64,000 bases of DNA, taken from the NCBI GenBank assembly GCA_029891385.1, contig CM057230.1, positions 38,659,858-38,723,857 on the forward strand, given 5' to 3'. Both the position numbers and the translations under genes were made by a program. This stretch comes from Erythroxylum novogranatense (lineage: Eukaryota > Streptophyta > Magnoliopsida > Malpighiales > Erythroxylaceae). This document shows positions 23,671-36,105 of this stretch, one piece after another. Below the pieces are notes generated by a model. The model saw only the letters and a list, made by a program, of their open reading frames with translations. It made no database searches and had not been told where the DNA came from. The first letter of the stretch is position 1. Each line of letters opens with the position of its first letter.

Positions 23671-24690
23671 GTTGACTATATCGATACTAGTACCAAATTT
23701 AGTTATGGTATGATATAATATCAGTACTAATCAATACTAAGTACCATTTCAAATAATTTTTTTTAAATTACAAAATTTACCCAAAATTTTAAAATTATAA
23801 AATAACTCTCAATATATTTTTCTATATAATGTTTAATTTTATATTAAGTATATCTCCAAAATCATAATAATATAAAATTGAAATAAAACTATCTCTTTAT
23901 TTCTATTAATATTATTATTTTATATATTTCACATATAGATAATAACTACAATTGATAGAAGAAAAGATCGTTTAATTATTATATAGATATAAAACTAAGA
24001 ATAATAGAAAAGTACTTAAAATTTTACAAGTTATATCATATAGTAAAAATAATTACATCGTAACATCATATATTAAGAATAATATACATTTATGATTCCA
24101 TAAACTTTATAACAAAAGTTTGTGTTAAGGCAAACACAAACGTAAAAATAAAACCTAGAACAAAAGTATTTATAATTAAAAATCCTATATTTATATTGTA
24201 TGTATAAAATTTAACTTATACATCAAATACAAGTAAAAGAAAGAGAAAAGAGACAAAATGAAAACCTAGAACTTTATTCAATGACATATCGATCAAATTG
24301 TATTGACCTCACTTTTCATTTGGTATAAAATCCTTATCAATGAGAGGAGTCTTATCATCACCACTATTCAAATTCATTACACTAAATGTCATTTTAATAT
24401 TTTTCATCCAAGAATATCTTCCATGTCACTCTCATCTAGGAAACATGGTTTCTCGTAAACACAATCCATTAAAATATCGATATGTTCAAGAAAAATTAGA
24501 TATATAAAACTATATGTTCTATTAAGAGTCCTAGTAAATAAATAAAATAAAATTATTAATAAATTACAAAAATTACATTCAAATTAATAGTGATAATAAC
24601 ATATCTTTCTTGAAGCTTTAAGTTGTATTAAACAAAGACGAAATCATACAATCTTCTAGTTAGAGAGAAGAGAGGACACTTCTAGTTAGA
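23671..24690. other. AT-rich intergenic DNA, unrecognised
   Basis: No open frame or known repeat could be assigned. On the minus strand at 24480-24420 a short stretch reads MDCVYEKPCFLDESDMEDI before a stop; I do not recognise it. The 5' limit of the following Athila-like LTR may lie in this interval. Confidence 0.5.
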
Positions 24691-25560
24691 TCATCTTTAT
24701 ATTTTCTGCCATTTTTCTAAGTTTAGAGGATTTTTATATTTTTCTGAAAAAGACTAGATATGGAGATTATGTGTTTTGCTATTCTTCTATTAGGTTTTAC
24801 CTCTGTTATGAGTAGCTAAATTCTCCTTTTTAGTTGAAGGGAACCACGTTATCATCTAGTTTGTGTGAGATTTTATGAATAAAGTTTATTTCATTGATGA
24901 ATATTAAGTGTCTTTTGAATTACTTTTTATAATTGAGTTGATTGATCTCTAGGGTATGCAACTAGGAATTGATTGATTTAATTTACAGTCATATCAGTAG
25001 GATTTGATGTTTAGTTTTGTTAATCCAAAACGGCAATCAGGATTACCATATTTACATTAAGGATTGAAAATTCTAGGAAAGATACTTATCTAGATTAAAT
25101 ATATATTGTATGTGTATTGTCTTGCTCTTTGGTTGTCTTGGTTCTTAAAGCTATTAATTAATCAAACTTAAGATCATATCTAAGTTGTTAGTTAATAAGA
25201 GTAATTAGAATACATGTTTCTATTCATTTAATTTTAAAAGAGAAAATCACCTAATGAGTAGTTGTTAATGGACTTAATTTTATATCAATGATCCATATTA
25301 GTTGGATAATGTAGGTGACCTGAAGCCAAGGTTCGTTACTAATTTTACAAATCTGAATATTTTTGTTTATTTCAATTTTTTGTCATTTTTAATTTCTTTA
25401 AATCATGTTAATTTAACCCCCAATTTGTTTTAGTTTTTAACTCGTATAATATTTACCAATAGATTCCTCGTGGGAATGATCCCTATTTTCCACTACTACA
25501 TTACTTTGTGTTGCAAGAAGTTATTTTTTTTAAAATATTTGATTGCAAGCGATATACATC
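24690..25560 (+). repeat. Athila-like 5' LTR, 3' part
   Basis: Contains phrases usual for these LTRs: ATGAGTAGCTAAATTCTCC and TAGTTGAAGGG near 24810, a TTTTATGAATAAAGTTTATTTCATTG stretch near 24873 that includes an AATAAA signal, and TGGGAATGATCCC followed by TACATTACTTTGTGTTGCAAG just before the primer site. The 5' end could not be placed and may be further left. Confidence 0.6.
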
Positions 25561-25572
25561 ATTTCCAAAATT

Positions 25573-25590
25573 TGGCACTGTTGTCAAAAA
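25573..25590 (+). other. Athila-like primer binding site, decayed
   Basis: TGGCACTGTTGTCAAAAA. The usual Athila/Tat site is TGGCGCCGTTGCCGGGGA; every difference here is C-to-T or G-to-A, as expected from long methylation and deamination. Confidence 0.7.
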
Positions 25591-25713
25591 ATTCTTGACG
25601 GTATATGTATGTTACACGAGTAGACAAGACAACTCAATTGCTATTCGATTCAGAGATAGAAAAGATAGTCAAAAGGTTACGGAAGCACAAAATAGAGACA
25701 AAAAGTATAGAAG

Positions 25714-26711
25714 ATGGAAAGAATGGCTGCGAATAGCACTCTTCATGAACTAGCTGCCCCTATAAATGTTCAACAGGCCTATTGCATCAATTTTCTGAAT
25801 TTAGGGGACAACAACTTCTTTGAACTGAAGTCAGGGCTGACTCGTTTATTACCAAATTTTCAAGGTATACTAGGAGAGGATCCTTATAAGCATTTGAAGG
25901 AATTTGATGTGGTTTGTATAGGTATGAAGCCAAAAAATGTGACTGAGGAGCAAATCAAACTAAGAGCCTTCTCATTTTTTTTCAAAGACGATGCTTAAAA
26001 TTGGTTGTGCTATTTTGTTGGTGAAAATGTGCAAACATGGGCTGAAATGAAGAGACTCTTCTTTGAACAATATTTTTCAGCATCAAGTACTGCCAATATT
26101 AGAAAAGAAATTTATGACATTTGACAACACATGGGGGAGACACTATACGAATATTGGGAAAGATTCAAGAAGCTTTGTGGTAGCTGTCCACATCATCAAA
26201 TAAATGATCAATTATTGATTCAATACTTCTATAAAGGTCTTTTGCTTATAGATAAGAATATGATCGATGCTGTAAGTGGTGGACCTTTGGTTGACAAAAT
26301 ACCAATAACCACAAGAGATTTGATAGCGAATATGGCTTCCAATACACAACAATTCGGGACACGTTCTAGCCATAGTTCAAAACATGTAAATGAAGTGAAT
26401 GTAACAACATTGGAGAAAATATTAGATGATCTTATATCTTTGGTGTGACAACTTGCAATTACAAAAATAGAAGAAACAAAGGTGTGTGGAATAAGTTTGA
26501 TATTGGGACACTCCACTGATGCATGTCCGATTTTGCAGGAAGAAAGTGCAGAACAAGTCAATGTCGTGGGAGGATTTGCTGGGCAAATTCAAAGGAAATA
26601 TGACCTATTCTCCAACACCTACGATCAGGGTTGGCGAGACCATCCAAATTTGCATTATGTTAACTCTCAAGGACAACAAGCTACTACAAATTTCTAGTAA
26701 TTTAGGCAACC
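25714..26711 (+). pseudogene. Athila-like gag, N-terminal and core part
   Basis: Opens MERMAANSTLHELAAPIN, followed by the gag core: LLPNFQGILGEDPYKHLKEF, EEQIKLRAF, WAEMKRLFFEQYFSASS, YEYWERFKKLCGSCPHHQI, LLIQYFYKGLL and DAVSGGPLVDK. Stops at 25996 and 26122 and a late stop at 26446 break it. The CxxC-type finger region near 26482 (CGISLILGHSTDACP) has lost its first half. It is cut at 26716 by the long solo LTR and resumes at 33758. Confidence 0.88.
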
Positions 26712-26716
26712 ATATG
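26712..26716 (+). repeat. Target duplication ATATG, left of long solo LTR
   Basis: ATATG directly before TGTTAGGACCC; repeated at 33753-33757. Confidence 0.92.
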
Positions 26717-28801
26717 TGTTAGGACCCAATCCGGAGACCGGCGCCCCAACCCGAAACAAAAAACCAAAGCGAAACGAATCACAAAGAGGCGGAACAAATA
26801 AAATGATTGATCACAAAGCGAAACGAACGAATCATATATCGAAGTGAATCGAAACAAATCAATAGTGAAAGATGAATAACAAAGAGGCAGAACGAACGAA
26901 TCGAAGCAAATCAATTACGAATAAAGCGAATTGGATCAAAGCAAACAAATTGCTTATTCGAAATTAGACAAATTCCGACATCCGTAAACAAACACTTTAC
27001 ATAGCTTATCGTGTTGCATTGGAAACCTTAAACTTAATCTATCCGATTTTGTGCAAATTTTTCTTTTTCTTATTTTTCATTCCTTCTCTTCTTATTCATC
27101 TTTATTCAAAGCTCATACTAATCAAAAGAATATCATTTCCCTTTTTGGAAATTCAATCTAAACAAAATCCCACTTACTTGATTCTTCATGTTCAAACCAC
27201 ATCTCATCAATAAATTCAAAACTTGTCATTCTCTTTATTTGCCGATAAACACTTAATACATATACCACTATACTACCCTACAAAAGTCGGGCAGCATAAC
27301 GACTATATTAAGCTAACCCAAAACCTACACAGATAGGATTTAAAACTCACTTTTATAATTCAGCTCAAACACACAATTCTCAAATCAGTACACAAATCTC
27401 ATAATGCAATACAATTCATACACAACTTTATGAATCAATTCCTTATACAACCCAATCATTCTCATCTATCATAACCATACACAAGTTCTTATACAATTCC
27501 ATAATCCAAATACATCATGAACTAAATGCTTACATTACATTAATGGCCTTCCAAGCCATGTACAATTTCCAATGATCAAAATCCAAAGTACACAATGCAC
27601 AATAATTCTCAATTTCTCAACAACATCTAAACTTCACAATAGTTCAATAAGAACTCATACAAACAAAATCTCTCATTTTCTTTCACCCGATCTTTTTCTC
27701 ATCACCTGTGGATGGGAATGAAGGGGGGGTGAGCTTAAAAAGCCCGTGGGTAACAGGTTTATAATCAATCATACGAAAAATCGTTCAAAAGTTTACTGCC
27801 ATAGAAATTTCTTGTTGAAAATCCATAAAATGCTCGTTTCTCAAATTTTCGTCATGTATTCAAATTCATAAATCACAAAACAGGAATGCATCATCTTGTT
27901 CACAAATCACAATTTCTTAATTCATAAATGCAATGCACAACCAAATGGCTCGAGGGTTCCGTGAACAAAATGACGAAACCGAAGTTTACGCCGTGAATCG
28001 AAACGAGTCCATTTTCGGATCTCGTGAGCCACAAGCGGGCAGCCGGGATAAGGCTTTGAAGTCGACGTGCACGTGACTCGAAACGGTTCCTCTCAGCCCA
28101 AACAAAGCACATAAACAATGATCAAACTCATTCCATTGAAATGAAATGCTTTCATGCTTTTCATATTCTTTTTCTTCTTTCTAATAAATCACAATGCCAT
28201 GCTCAGATGTAACATCCCGTCACCGATACGATGTGTACAGTTCCTCTTATACGTATTCTGTATACGTATTCTGCATCTGTATTTATAGCCTCCGCACATT
28301 TGATAAATGTTGAGATTTCATTAGCATCTGTATGTACATGCATGTATGACATAATTCTGACTTGTTTGTGTCATTGGAGACTTTGTGATTAAGGTTTAGT
28401 GTGCTTTGATTTGTGAATTTGGAGAAATTGTGTTATTAGTGGAATTTAATATTTTAGAACTTCGATTTATGAAATTGAGGAGTCAAATTGAACATAGGCA
28501 TTGAGAATTGAAAATTGGAGTATATGATAATGAGTTTTCTAATTTTGTGGAATTATAGAAATTTTTCTGGAATTTTTGGAGTATTAGGCCCGGACTGGAA
28601 TAATGACTTAGTGACTGATTTAATTGCGATTTTGGTTCCGAATTCGATTGATAATTGATATGAGATAATTTAAATTATGATTTGAGGAATTAGGGTATGA
28701 ACTATTGAAATTCGGGAGAAATTAAAGTTAGAAATTGAATTGAGGCGGTTCGGATTGGACTTGTGGCAATCGAAATTGCCAAACAAGCCTTAAGGTTTCT
28801 G

Positions 28802-28813
28802 TATATATATAAA
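28802..28813 (+). promoter_or_regulatory. TATA box of the nested solo LTR
   Basis: TATATATATAAAGCC about 595 bases into the LTR, followed by a leader that would include the GC-rich block and the putative intron. Confidence 0.6.
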
Positions 28814-29199
28814 GCCTATGCCTTTGAACTTTGAGAGACGATGCTTGCTTCTTTTTCTGGAGAAAATTGCTTTGTTCTTCTTCTTCCCTTGCGTGGATTT
28901 CTTGGTGATTTGGAAGAGTTTAAGGCTTAATCAAGTAAGTTATTGCTTATTTATGTTTTCTATAGTTTGATTCAAGCAAGAAATTAAGTGATTGATTGTT
29001 TGGAAGTTAGAAAGTTTCGGATGATATAGGTTTTAGGGTAAAATGTGATTTTGATTTGGGTGATTATGGAATAATGCTTATTTGATGGATTTGAGGTTAG
29101 AAATAAGTTGTGTTAAGTGAATAATATTATTTTGGAGTGTTTTGAATGAATTTGGAAGGAAAGGGATCGGATTATATTAGAAGAATCTGGGTTTTCTGG

Positions 29200-29475
29200 C
29201 GATTACGGTTCGACGCCATGACGTGTAACGAACACGCTTGTGGCGAATAATTTTTCTCCCACGCCGCGAGGCATGCGAGGCAGGCCGCGGCGAATGAAAA
29301 TTCATCGCACGCCGCGGCGAGCGGGCGTGATTACGCCGCAGCGAGAGGAGACGTGCACGTCGCGGCGAAGGAGATTGGAGCCGCGGCGAGGCGTGTGGAC
29401 GTCGCGCGAGCAGCGAGATGATGCGACACGCCTGTGCCATGGCGAGAGGTGAGGCTTGTGCCGCGGCGAGGAATG
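29200..29475. repeat. GC-rich CpG-dense block in the nested solo LTR
   Basis: Degenerate repeats of GCCGCGGCGAG and CACGCCGCGGCGAGC, sharply different from the AT-rich surroundings. Open frames here on both strands are Arg/Pro-rich by-products. The LARD LTRs carry a similar block in the equivalent place. Confidence 0.85.
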
Positions 29476-29978
29476 CTTATGTGGGAAAATTGGATTTTTA
29501 GGGTTTTTGAAATTGGGAATTAGGAAATTGATAATTTAATTAAATATGGATTGATTTCAAATTAAAGATTATGAATTTGGGGAGTTCGAATTTCAATTTG
29601 AGAGAATTAAGTTTCGGAAATTTAATTCGGTAATTCTTGAAATCGGATGGCAATTGCATAGTGAATTTGAATCTGATTCAACGATAATTCCTGTGTATTA
29701 GAATTTGACTTTGGAGAATTAGAACTTAGCAAATTGACTTATGGAATTAGAAATTTCTATGAATTAGTGTGGAAATGCGGAACTGAGATAATCGATTATA
29801 GGGTCGGAAATGTCTTGCCATGCATAGTACATTATTCATTTGAGACATCAGCATTTCTGGTTATTGAAATTGGTGCAATTAGTGATATTCGGATATTATG
29901 ATTACTGTAGAGGCTCAAGTGGAGCGTCGATCCTTTGACGCAGCGGAGACTTCCCGGCAGTAGCTCGGAAGTTTAGAG

Positions 29979-30561
29979 GTGAGTAACCTAGTTGGTTTCT
30001 CAATCTCTGATGTGCTATGTGCTTAGTGTGTGACTATCTGTTATTCTGATTAAGTGATCCGCATGTGTTATGTTACTGTGAATTCGTGAACGCATGCTAG
30101 GCATGAATAGAAATCAGTAACTGACAGTTGTGACTGGAGCATATTTTGATCTGAGTGGAGCGATAAGCTCGCTAATTGTGATAAGTGAAACGGGATTAGT
30201 GCATACCTGAGGGCTCTCCTATCCTAGTCTTGGCGTGGGCGTAGTGCATACCCGAGGGCTCTTCACCCCGAAAACGCGATTTACGTGTGATGTGCCCGAA
30301 ATGGGATAATTCGACGCCCAGATTACAACAATTAAAATGAATCGGAAATCATTGTGCATTTAGTGCGTGATTATCTTTGTGAATGTGATATGGAATTAAT
30401 TGAAGCTGTGTGATTATGATTGTATGAAATTCGATTTATGATTGAAATGTGATATGTGTTGCTTTATGCGCGATTTTGCGTAATGCATGAATTGGGTAAA
30501 CCATCGATGATGGTTACTCATTGAGTTTCGCAAACTCACCCAAATTGTGACTATTTTTCAG
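29979..30561 (+). other. Putative leader intron of the nested solo LTR (583 nt)
   Basis: Donor TTAGAG|GTGAGTAACC at 29979; hairpin GAGTTT-CGC-AAACTC at 30523-30537 continuing into ACCC; acceptor CTATTTTTCAG at 30561. The order and spacing match the LARD LTRs. Confidence 0.45.
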
Positions 30562-31806
30562 ACAATGAAGTGAGATTTCTAGCTCGATTTTGGGACTCTT
30601 CCTTTGTGTGTGCTTGGCGAGAGGAGCATGGCCCATGTGTCGGTCATTGGGGATCCTTTGGGATATTTTGGGATGACCTAGATAGGAGCTATTATTGTTC
30701 ATTTTGGCTCAGTATATTTGTAATGATGATGAAGTATGGTTTTCAGAAATGAGATAAGAAGTACTCTTTTGGTTTCAAAATTTTAGTGAATGTGATCATT
30801 ACTGCTTAAATTATTGATGCCATGAGGTTTATTAGAAGTGATTGTTTGGTAGTGCACCCTCATCGTAGGATATGTATCGGTATGACCTACGGGCGTCCCG
30901 GTGTATACTCTACGGTAAGGGGGCGCTACACAGATACATAGCATAATCACATCACAATTCAATTTTAATCAAAGTGTCATATATTTCTCAATGCATAACA
31001 TAAGATAACATAATACATCACAATGCATTTTTGCATGCTCATAACCATTCAAATCCAATTCATGGAGTATATGAACACATATAAACCAATTCTTTAAATC
31101 ATTTTAAAACAACATATGCACAATCATAAAATATTTGAAATCATTTTATTCTCTCAATTTGGGAAAATCTTTAATGGCTTATTATTCAACTATAAACATG
31201 AAACCCACCTTATATCCATGCTTAGAGCTTGATTAGAGCTTCAATTCTCCAAAGCCTTTCTTCTTTCTCCCAATTTCAAATTCCCTAAATCAAATTAACC
31301 CAAATTTCACTTCATAAAAATCATGATTTTCAAAATTGATTACATAAATCACAAACCCATACTCATATCAAGACATCTAAATCAAGAACTTCCAAAATTC
31401 TCAAATCATACAATTGGGCATAAACCCTAATTATTAATCATCCCAAAATTGACCCAATAATCCTAAGCAAACACCAAAATTGACTTCAAAATCCATAAAC
31501 CCATATCATTCCCGTGCTAAAACAACCAAAAATCCAAGAAAACTCAAGGCTTAAAAACCATCACTTACCTTCATCTTCCTCATTTTCGAATTTTTCCTTG
31601 TTCCTTAGAAAGCTCTTGACTTCATCCATCTTTTTCCTTTAGAAGCAACGAAAAATCACTCTTGAAAGCCCATAAAATCGAAACCCTAGCCATCCTTTCT
31701 CTCTTCTTCTTCTCCATTACCGATTTTCCCTTTCTCTCTCATTCTCTCTTCTTTTCTCTCTTAAATTTTTGTGGGTTGCCTCTTCTAAAATGACAGACAT
31801 GTGCTT

Positions 31807-31814
31807 TATATAGT
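31807..31814 (-). promoter_or_regulatory. TATA box of the long solo LTR
   Basis: The minus strand reads ACTATATAAAGCAC, followed by a purine-rich GAGAGAGAAAGGG leader, a typical plant promoter layout. Confidence 0.6.
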
Positions 31815-33752
31815 TCCATGTCACTTAAATGATTGGCTAAAGACCAATTTGCCCTTCCCCTTAAGCCTAAGGTCTTAACTCCTTAAGTGGACTTCCAAAA
31901 CTGCCCCTGAATTCATTTTCATTTGAGCTTACTTTAGGACATTATTTTCACCATCAAATTGAAGGAATTAGTCAAAACTTCCTTCTAGAGAAATGTTCCT
32001 CTATGTCTTAATTTCATAATACCACAAAAATAATCCAATTCGTAGCACTACATCAAAAGTTATGCTCAAAATATTTCAGATATGTTCATGTTCTAACACA
32101 TTTTCCAGCACATTATTTCCATCCAGAAATTTACATTCTTAATCCCAAAATTGACATTCAATGTCTTCATAACAATTGCATATCTATGTCTCTGGTTTAA
32201 TCCAAAATAAGAATCACATCATTTCGATTTCCAGAGCAAAAGTTATGCTCAAAATACTATCAGATGTTCCTAATCCAAAAACTGCACACTAATCTGAACT
32301 TCAATTCAGAAATTTAAAGTCTTAGGTGTAAAATTGAAATTTAATTTCTTCATATGATTTTTAGTCCCATGTCTCAATTTTATTTTTCCTCAAGAATCAC
32401 TTCAATCGGATCTCTACAGATCCCGAATTTCGCAAAATACTGAACCATGTTCAGAAAATTATCTCACTCACTTTGATTAAATTAATCACCCTTAATTTAA
32501 TCTCAAAATTTCACAAATTTCTCATAAAATGAAATTCATTGTCTTAGGAATCCAACGATTCGAAAATCAAGTCAATCGGATGTCGGACGGAAAAGTTATA
32601 AGTAAAGAATTGAAGAAAAGTCGGACAAGGAAGGAAGATAGCAAAATCGGAAGGAAATAAATTGTTCCGATTATCATAAGATTCAATCAAACTCTTTCAA
32701 TTCAACTCCAATTGATACGAATTTTCATGGAGAGATAGCTAAATATGTTATAAATCTATCGCTTCAAGAATCACCTCAATTGGAGGTCGGACGAAGGAGT
32801 TATGGCCAAACGAATTCGATATGTTCATATCCAGATTCCTAATGAACATACTTTGGCGCAAATTCCATAACTTTCATTATAGATGTCGGATTGAGTTCGA
32901 TCTTGGACGGTTAGAAAGTAGACATCCGGGGCTATAACTTTCATGAAGGGAAAAATTTGAAATTTGGACGTTATGGGGGTCAAAACACGGACCGTGTGAA
33001 ATTTACACGGTCAGGTGCACAGACCGTGTAACCTTTGGGTGAAAACTGTCTCCTACGCCTGGATTTACACAGCCCGTGTGAATTTACACGAGCAGACCGT
33101 GTAACCTACGGGTAAAGTAAAGCAAAATTTTCACCCTTCAAGACCCCTCCAAAGGGTCCTAAACCCATCCTAACTTCTCCTATACTCATATCTCACCTAA
33201 AATCAACCTTTTCGAGCCCGAGATCACGTCACAAACTCTAAAGGTTCGGGAATTTCGATTACCACGACATCCCAGCTTGCAATAAGAATAACTCTCAACT
33301 CCGGTCTCGAAAACTTGCACACTTAGTGTCGTTGGAAAGATAAGAGAATAAGCTATAACTTCAAAGAAGACAACTTTGTCTAATTCCAATTCAATTATTC
33401 TAGAATTTCCCTTTAATCAACATACTCATTTTTATCCTCATACAAAACTTAACATTTTTCCAACTTCACTTTCTCTATTACAAATACATTCAAACAATTC
33501 AATTTGCCATTGGAATTCATCCAACACTCAACCTCAAGTCATATACTCTCATATTCAATAACCTCTTATCATTCACCAAACATCCTATCTTACATATATA
33601 ACCATGGTTTATGCTTAAGGTTTCTCAACTCATCATCCATACTTAGTTCACATTCTAATTTCACAACCATCTATATATCAATTCATAATTCAAAGCCATA
33701 CATAAACTCATATTCCATTTTGATATTTCCACTAAAAATTCGGGGTCCAACA

Positions 33753-33757
33753 ATATG
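33753..33757 (+). repeat. Target duplication ATATG, right of long solo LTR
   Basis: Pairs with 26712-26716. Athila-like gag resumes at once. Confidence 0.92.
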
Positions 33758-34343
33758 TACCTAGACATCATTAACAAATGGCATCCAATTCTAAAGGTAA
33801 GTCTTCTTTGGAAGATATAGTTAAATCTTTAGACACTAACACCATGACATTTCAGTGAGATACTCAAGCTAGTATTCAAAATCTTGAAAATCAATTGAGT
33901 TAAATGGCAACAACCATCAATCGGTTAGAGGCACAAAGTTCTGGAAAATTTCTAACTCAACCAGAAATTAATCCCAAATAAAGTGCCAAAGCTGTCATGT
34001 TGCGAAGTGGTAAGGAATTGAAGGAACCATCTCCAAAAATCTCCAAGGGAGAAGTCGAAAAAGAAGCAACAAAGGAAGCACCTGATCAATCAGAGAAGAT
34101 GTAGACATGTCCACAAAATTTTGTTGTGCAACCCCCTTTTCTTAGTCAATTCACCAAGGCAAGGAAATAGGAACAAAAGAAAGAAATATAGGAGACTTTC
34201 AACAAAGTACAGGTAAATATTCCTTTACTTAATTCCATTAAACAAATCCCCTGTTATGCTAAATTTCTTAAAGAACTCTACACTTTCAAATGAAAATTGA
34301 AATTTGATGAGAAAGTGCAACTGGGGAGAATGTTTCAGCCATA
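33758..34343 (+). pseudogene. Athila-like gag C-terminal part, broken
   Basis: MASNSKGKSSLEDIVKSL, IQNLENQLS, the motif AKAVMLRSGKELKEP, VQPPFLSQFTKARK, and FNKVQVNIPLLNSIKQIPCY with AKFLKELY, all typical of the region just before the Athila protease. Stops from G-to-A changes are frequent. Confidence 0.82.
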
Positions 34344-34720
34344 TTGCAAAAGAAAAAGCTACCATATAAGTGTGAAGACCCAGGTATGTTCATTGTCCCT
34401 TTTAAAATTAATGATTTGAGAATTGAAAAAGCTATTTTAGATTTGGGTGCATCAATAAATGTCATGCCTTATGGTCTTTATAAGTCTTTAAATGTGGGGC
34501 CTCTTAAAGAAAATAATATAGTAATTTAGTTAGCGGATTGTTCAAATGCCTATGCAAAGGGTGTGTTATAGGATATCTTAGTTCAATTGGGTGAAATGCT
34601 TATTCCAGCTGATTTGTATATTTTACAGATGGGGAGTATGATGTATCTTCTTCAACTCCAATTTTATTTGGAAGGTTGTTCTTGAAAACCACTACAACAA
34701 AAATTGATGTTCATGATGGA
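34344..34720 (+). pseudogene. Athila-like aspartic protease, broken
   Basis: LPYKCEDPGMFIVPFKI leads into the active-site motif LDLGASINVMPYGLYKSL (Asp near 34437), then LADCSNAYAKGVL with a stop and LIPADLYIL. The family motif is LDLGAS rather than DTGAS, as usual for Athila. It is frameshifted near 34325 and again near 34640-34676. Confidence 0.8.
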
Positions 34721-36100
34721 TCATTGACTATAGAATTTGATGGTAAATTAATTAAATTTAATATATACAATGCCATGAAATTTTCGGATGATGAACAACC
34801 TGTTGTTTCTGTGGAGTTTATTGATACTTGGGTGCATGAAATTTTATCATTAAATGAAAGAGATGAACTTGAAACAATTTTGGAGATAGGAGATGGATTA
34901 CAATGGCAAGCAATTAAAGAGTCGTTACTGGCTAACAACGAACTTAAGGTGCTATTTTGTCGTTTAGAGAAAACCAAGCAAGTGATGAAGGAATTGCCGT
35001 ATGTGGAGTTGTCACGGAACAACTCCAAGCTTCTACCTTCATTGATTCAACCACCTATGTTGGAGTTGAAGAGTTTACCTAACCATTTAAAAAATATATT
35101 TTTGGGTTAACAAGATACGTTAATTGTTATAATCTCAAATGAACTCACTCTTTTATAGGAAAACCAATTGATTCAAGTGCTAAGATAACACAAAGAAGCC
35201 TTCAGATGGACAGTGGTTGATTTAAAAGGTATTAGCCTCTCCATTTGTATGCACCAAATATTGATGGAAGATGAAGCCATGGAGGTAAGGCAACTCTAAC
35301 GTCGTTTGAATCTACCCATGATAGAAGTGATGAAAAAGGAAATATTGAAGCTTTTTGATGCTGGAATCATTTATCCTATTTCAGATAACAACTGGGTAAG
35401 TCTAGTCCAGGTAATTCCAAAGAAAACTAGGGAAACTATGGTAGAAAACAGTGATGGTAAGTTGATACCCATTCGTATTCAAAATAAGTTAAGAGATTGT
35501 ATAGATTATAAGAAGCTAAATTCGGTTAATAGGAAAGATCATTTTTTGTTTCCATTTATTGATCAAATGTTTGAAAAACTTACAGGTAAATCTCACTATT
35601 GTTGTTTAGATGGTTATTCAGAGTATCACTAGATTTTGATTGCACAAAAGGATTAAGAGAAAACAAATTCCTTTATCTACCAAAGACTGCCATTTGGGTT
35701 GTGTAACGCACCAACGACATTTTAAAGGTGTATGGTAAGTATTTTTTCTATCCTTGTAGAGAATTGTATGGAAGTTTTCATGGATGATTTCACGGTTTAT
35801 GGAGAATCTTTTGAAACATGCATTATTAACATTGAGAAAGTGCTTAAACATTGCATTGAGACTAATTTGGTTTTAAATTATGAAAAATGTCATTTTATGG
35901 TTAATCAAGGGATAATTTTGGGTCATATAGTCTCTTTTAGGGGAATTGAGGTCGATAAGGTTAAGATAAATGTTATTAGATCTTTACCTTACCCTACAAA
36001 TGTGAGGTAAGTTCGTTCTTTTCTTGGTCATGCAGGATTCTATCGTTGATTTATCAAAGATTTTCAAAGATTGCGTAACCCATGTGTAGACTACTCTAAA
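34721..36100 (+). pseudogene. Athila-like reverse transcriptase and preceding linker, broken
   Basis: KIDVHDGSLTIEFDGKLIKF and LPYVELSRNNSKLLPS mark the linker. RT motifs: RRLNLPMIEVMKKEILKLFD near 35310, VQVIPKK, RDCIDYKKLNSVNRKDHF near 35490, then LPFGLCNAPTTF near 35690, the catalytic FMDDFTVYG near 35780, CHFMV and ILGHIVS near 35890, and RSFLGHAGFYR near 36013. Several stops. Confidence 0.87.
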
Positions 36101-36105
36101 AAGAC

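Larger units (their letters stand above)
28208..30930 (+). mobile_element. Solo LTR (2723 bp) nested in the long solo LTR
   Basis: Starts TGTAACATCCCGTC and ends GGGGGCGCTACA. CAGA flanks both sides (28204-28207, 30931-30934); CAGAT is shared if the first T is counted as target. No coding region. It shares the donor, hairpin and acceptor modules with the LARD LTRs at 41515-55875 but is a distinct family. Confidence 0.85.
27706..31208 (-). other. Putative leader intron of the long solo LTR (about 776 nt without the nested insert)
   Basis: Minus-strand donor AAG|GTGGGTTTC at 31209/31208. The hairpin GGGCTT-TTT-AAGCTC runs into CTCACCCCCCC near 27728-27745. The acceptor CCATCCACAG|GTGATG has AG at 27707-27706. 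Both sites are close to consensus, and the TATA box lies 600 bases upstream. Splicing is inferred, not shown. Confidence 0.45.
26717..33752 (-). mobile_element. Long solo LTR (about 4.3 kb) of a Tekay-like family, minus strand, split by another solo LTR
   Basis: Minus-strand ends TGTTGGACCCCGAATTTTT...GGGTCCTAACA with matching 5-bp duplications ATATG and no internal coding region. After removing the nested insert the length is about 4.3 kb. It shares several modules with the TE-1 LTR (TATA, AAGGTGGGTTTCAT, the GGGCAGCCGGG..AAGGCTT stretch, the hairpin plus CTCACCC), so it belongs to a related family. It arose from a full element by LTR-LTR recombination. Confidence 0.88.

Noticed and set aside
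25508..25753. 81-codon open frame before Athila-like gag
   Set aside because: It spans the primer site and LTR end, so it is leader sequence; the gag start is better placed at 25714.
29177..29452. Arg/Pro-rich open frames on both strands
   Set aside because: By-product of the GC-rich repeat block. Similar frames occur in the LARD GC blocks (43916-44110, 46158-46361). No domain or start context.
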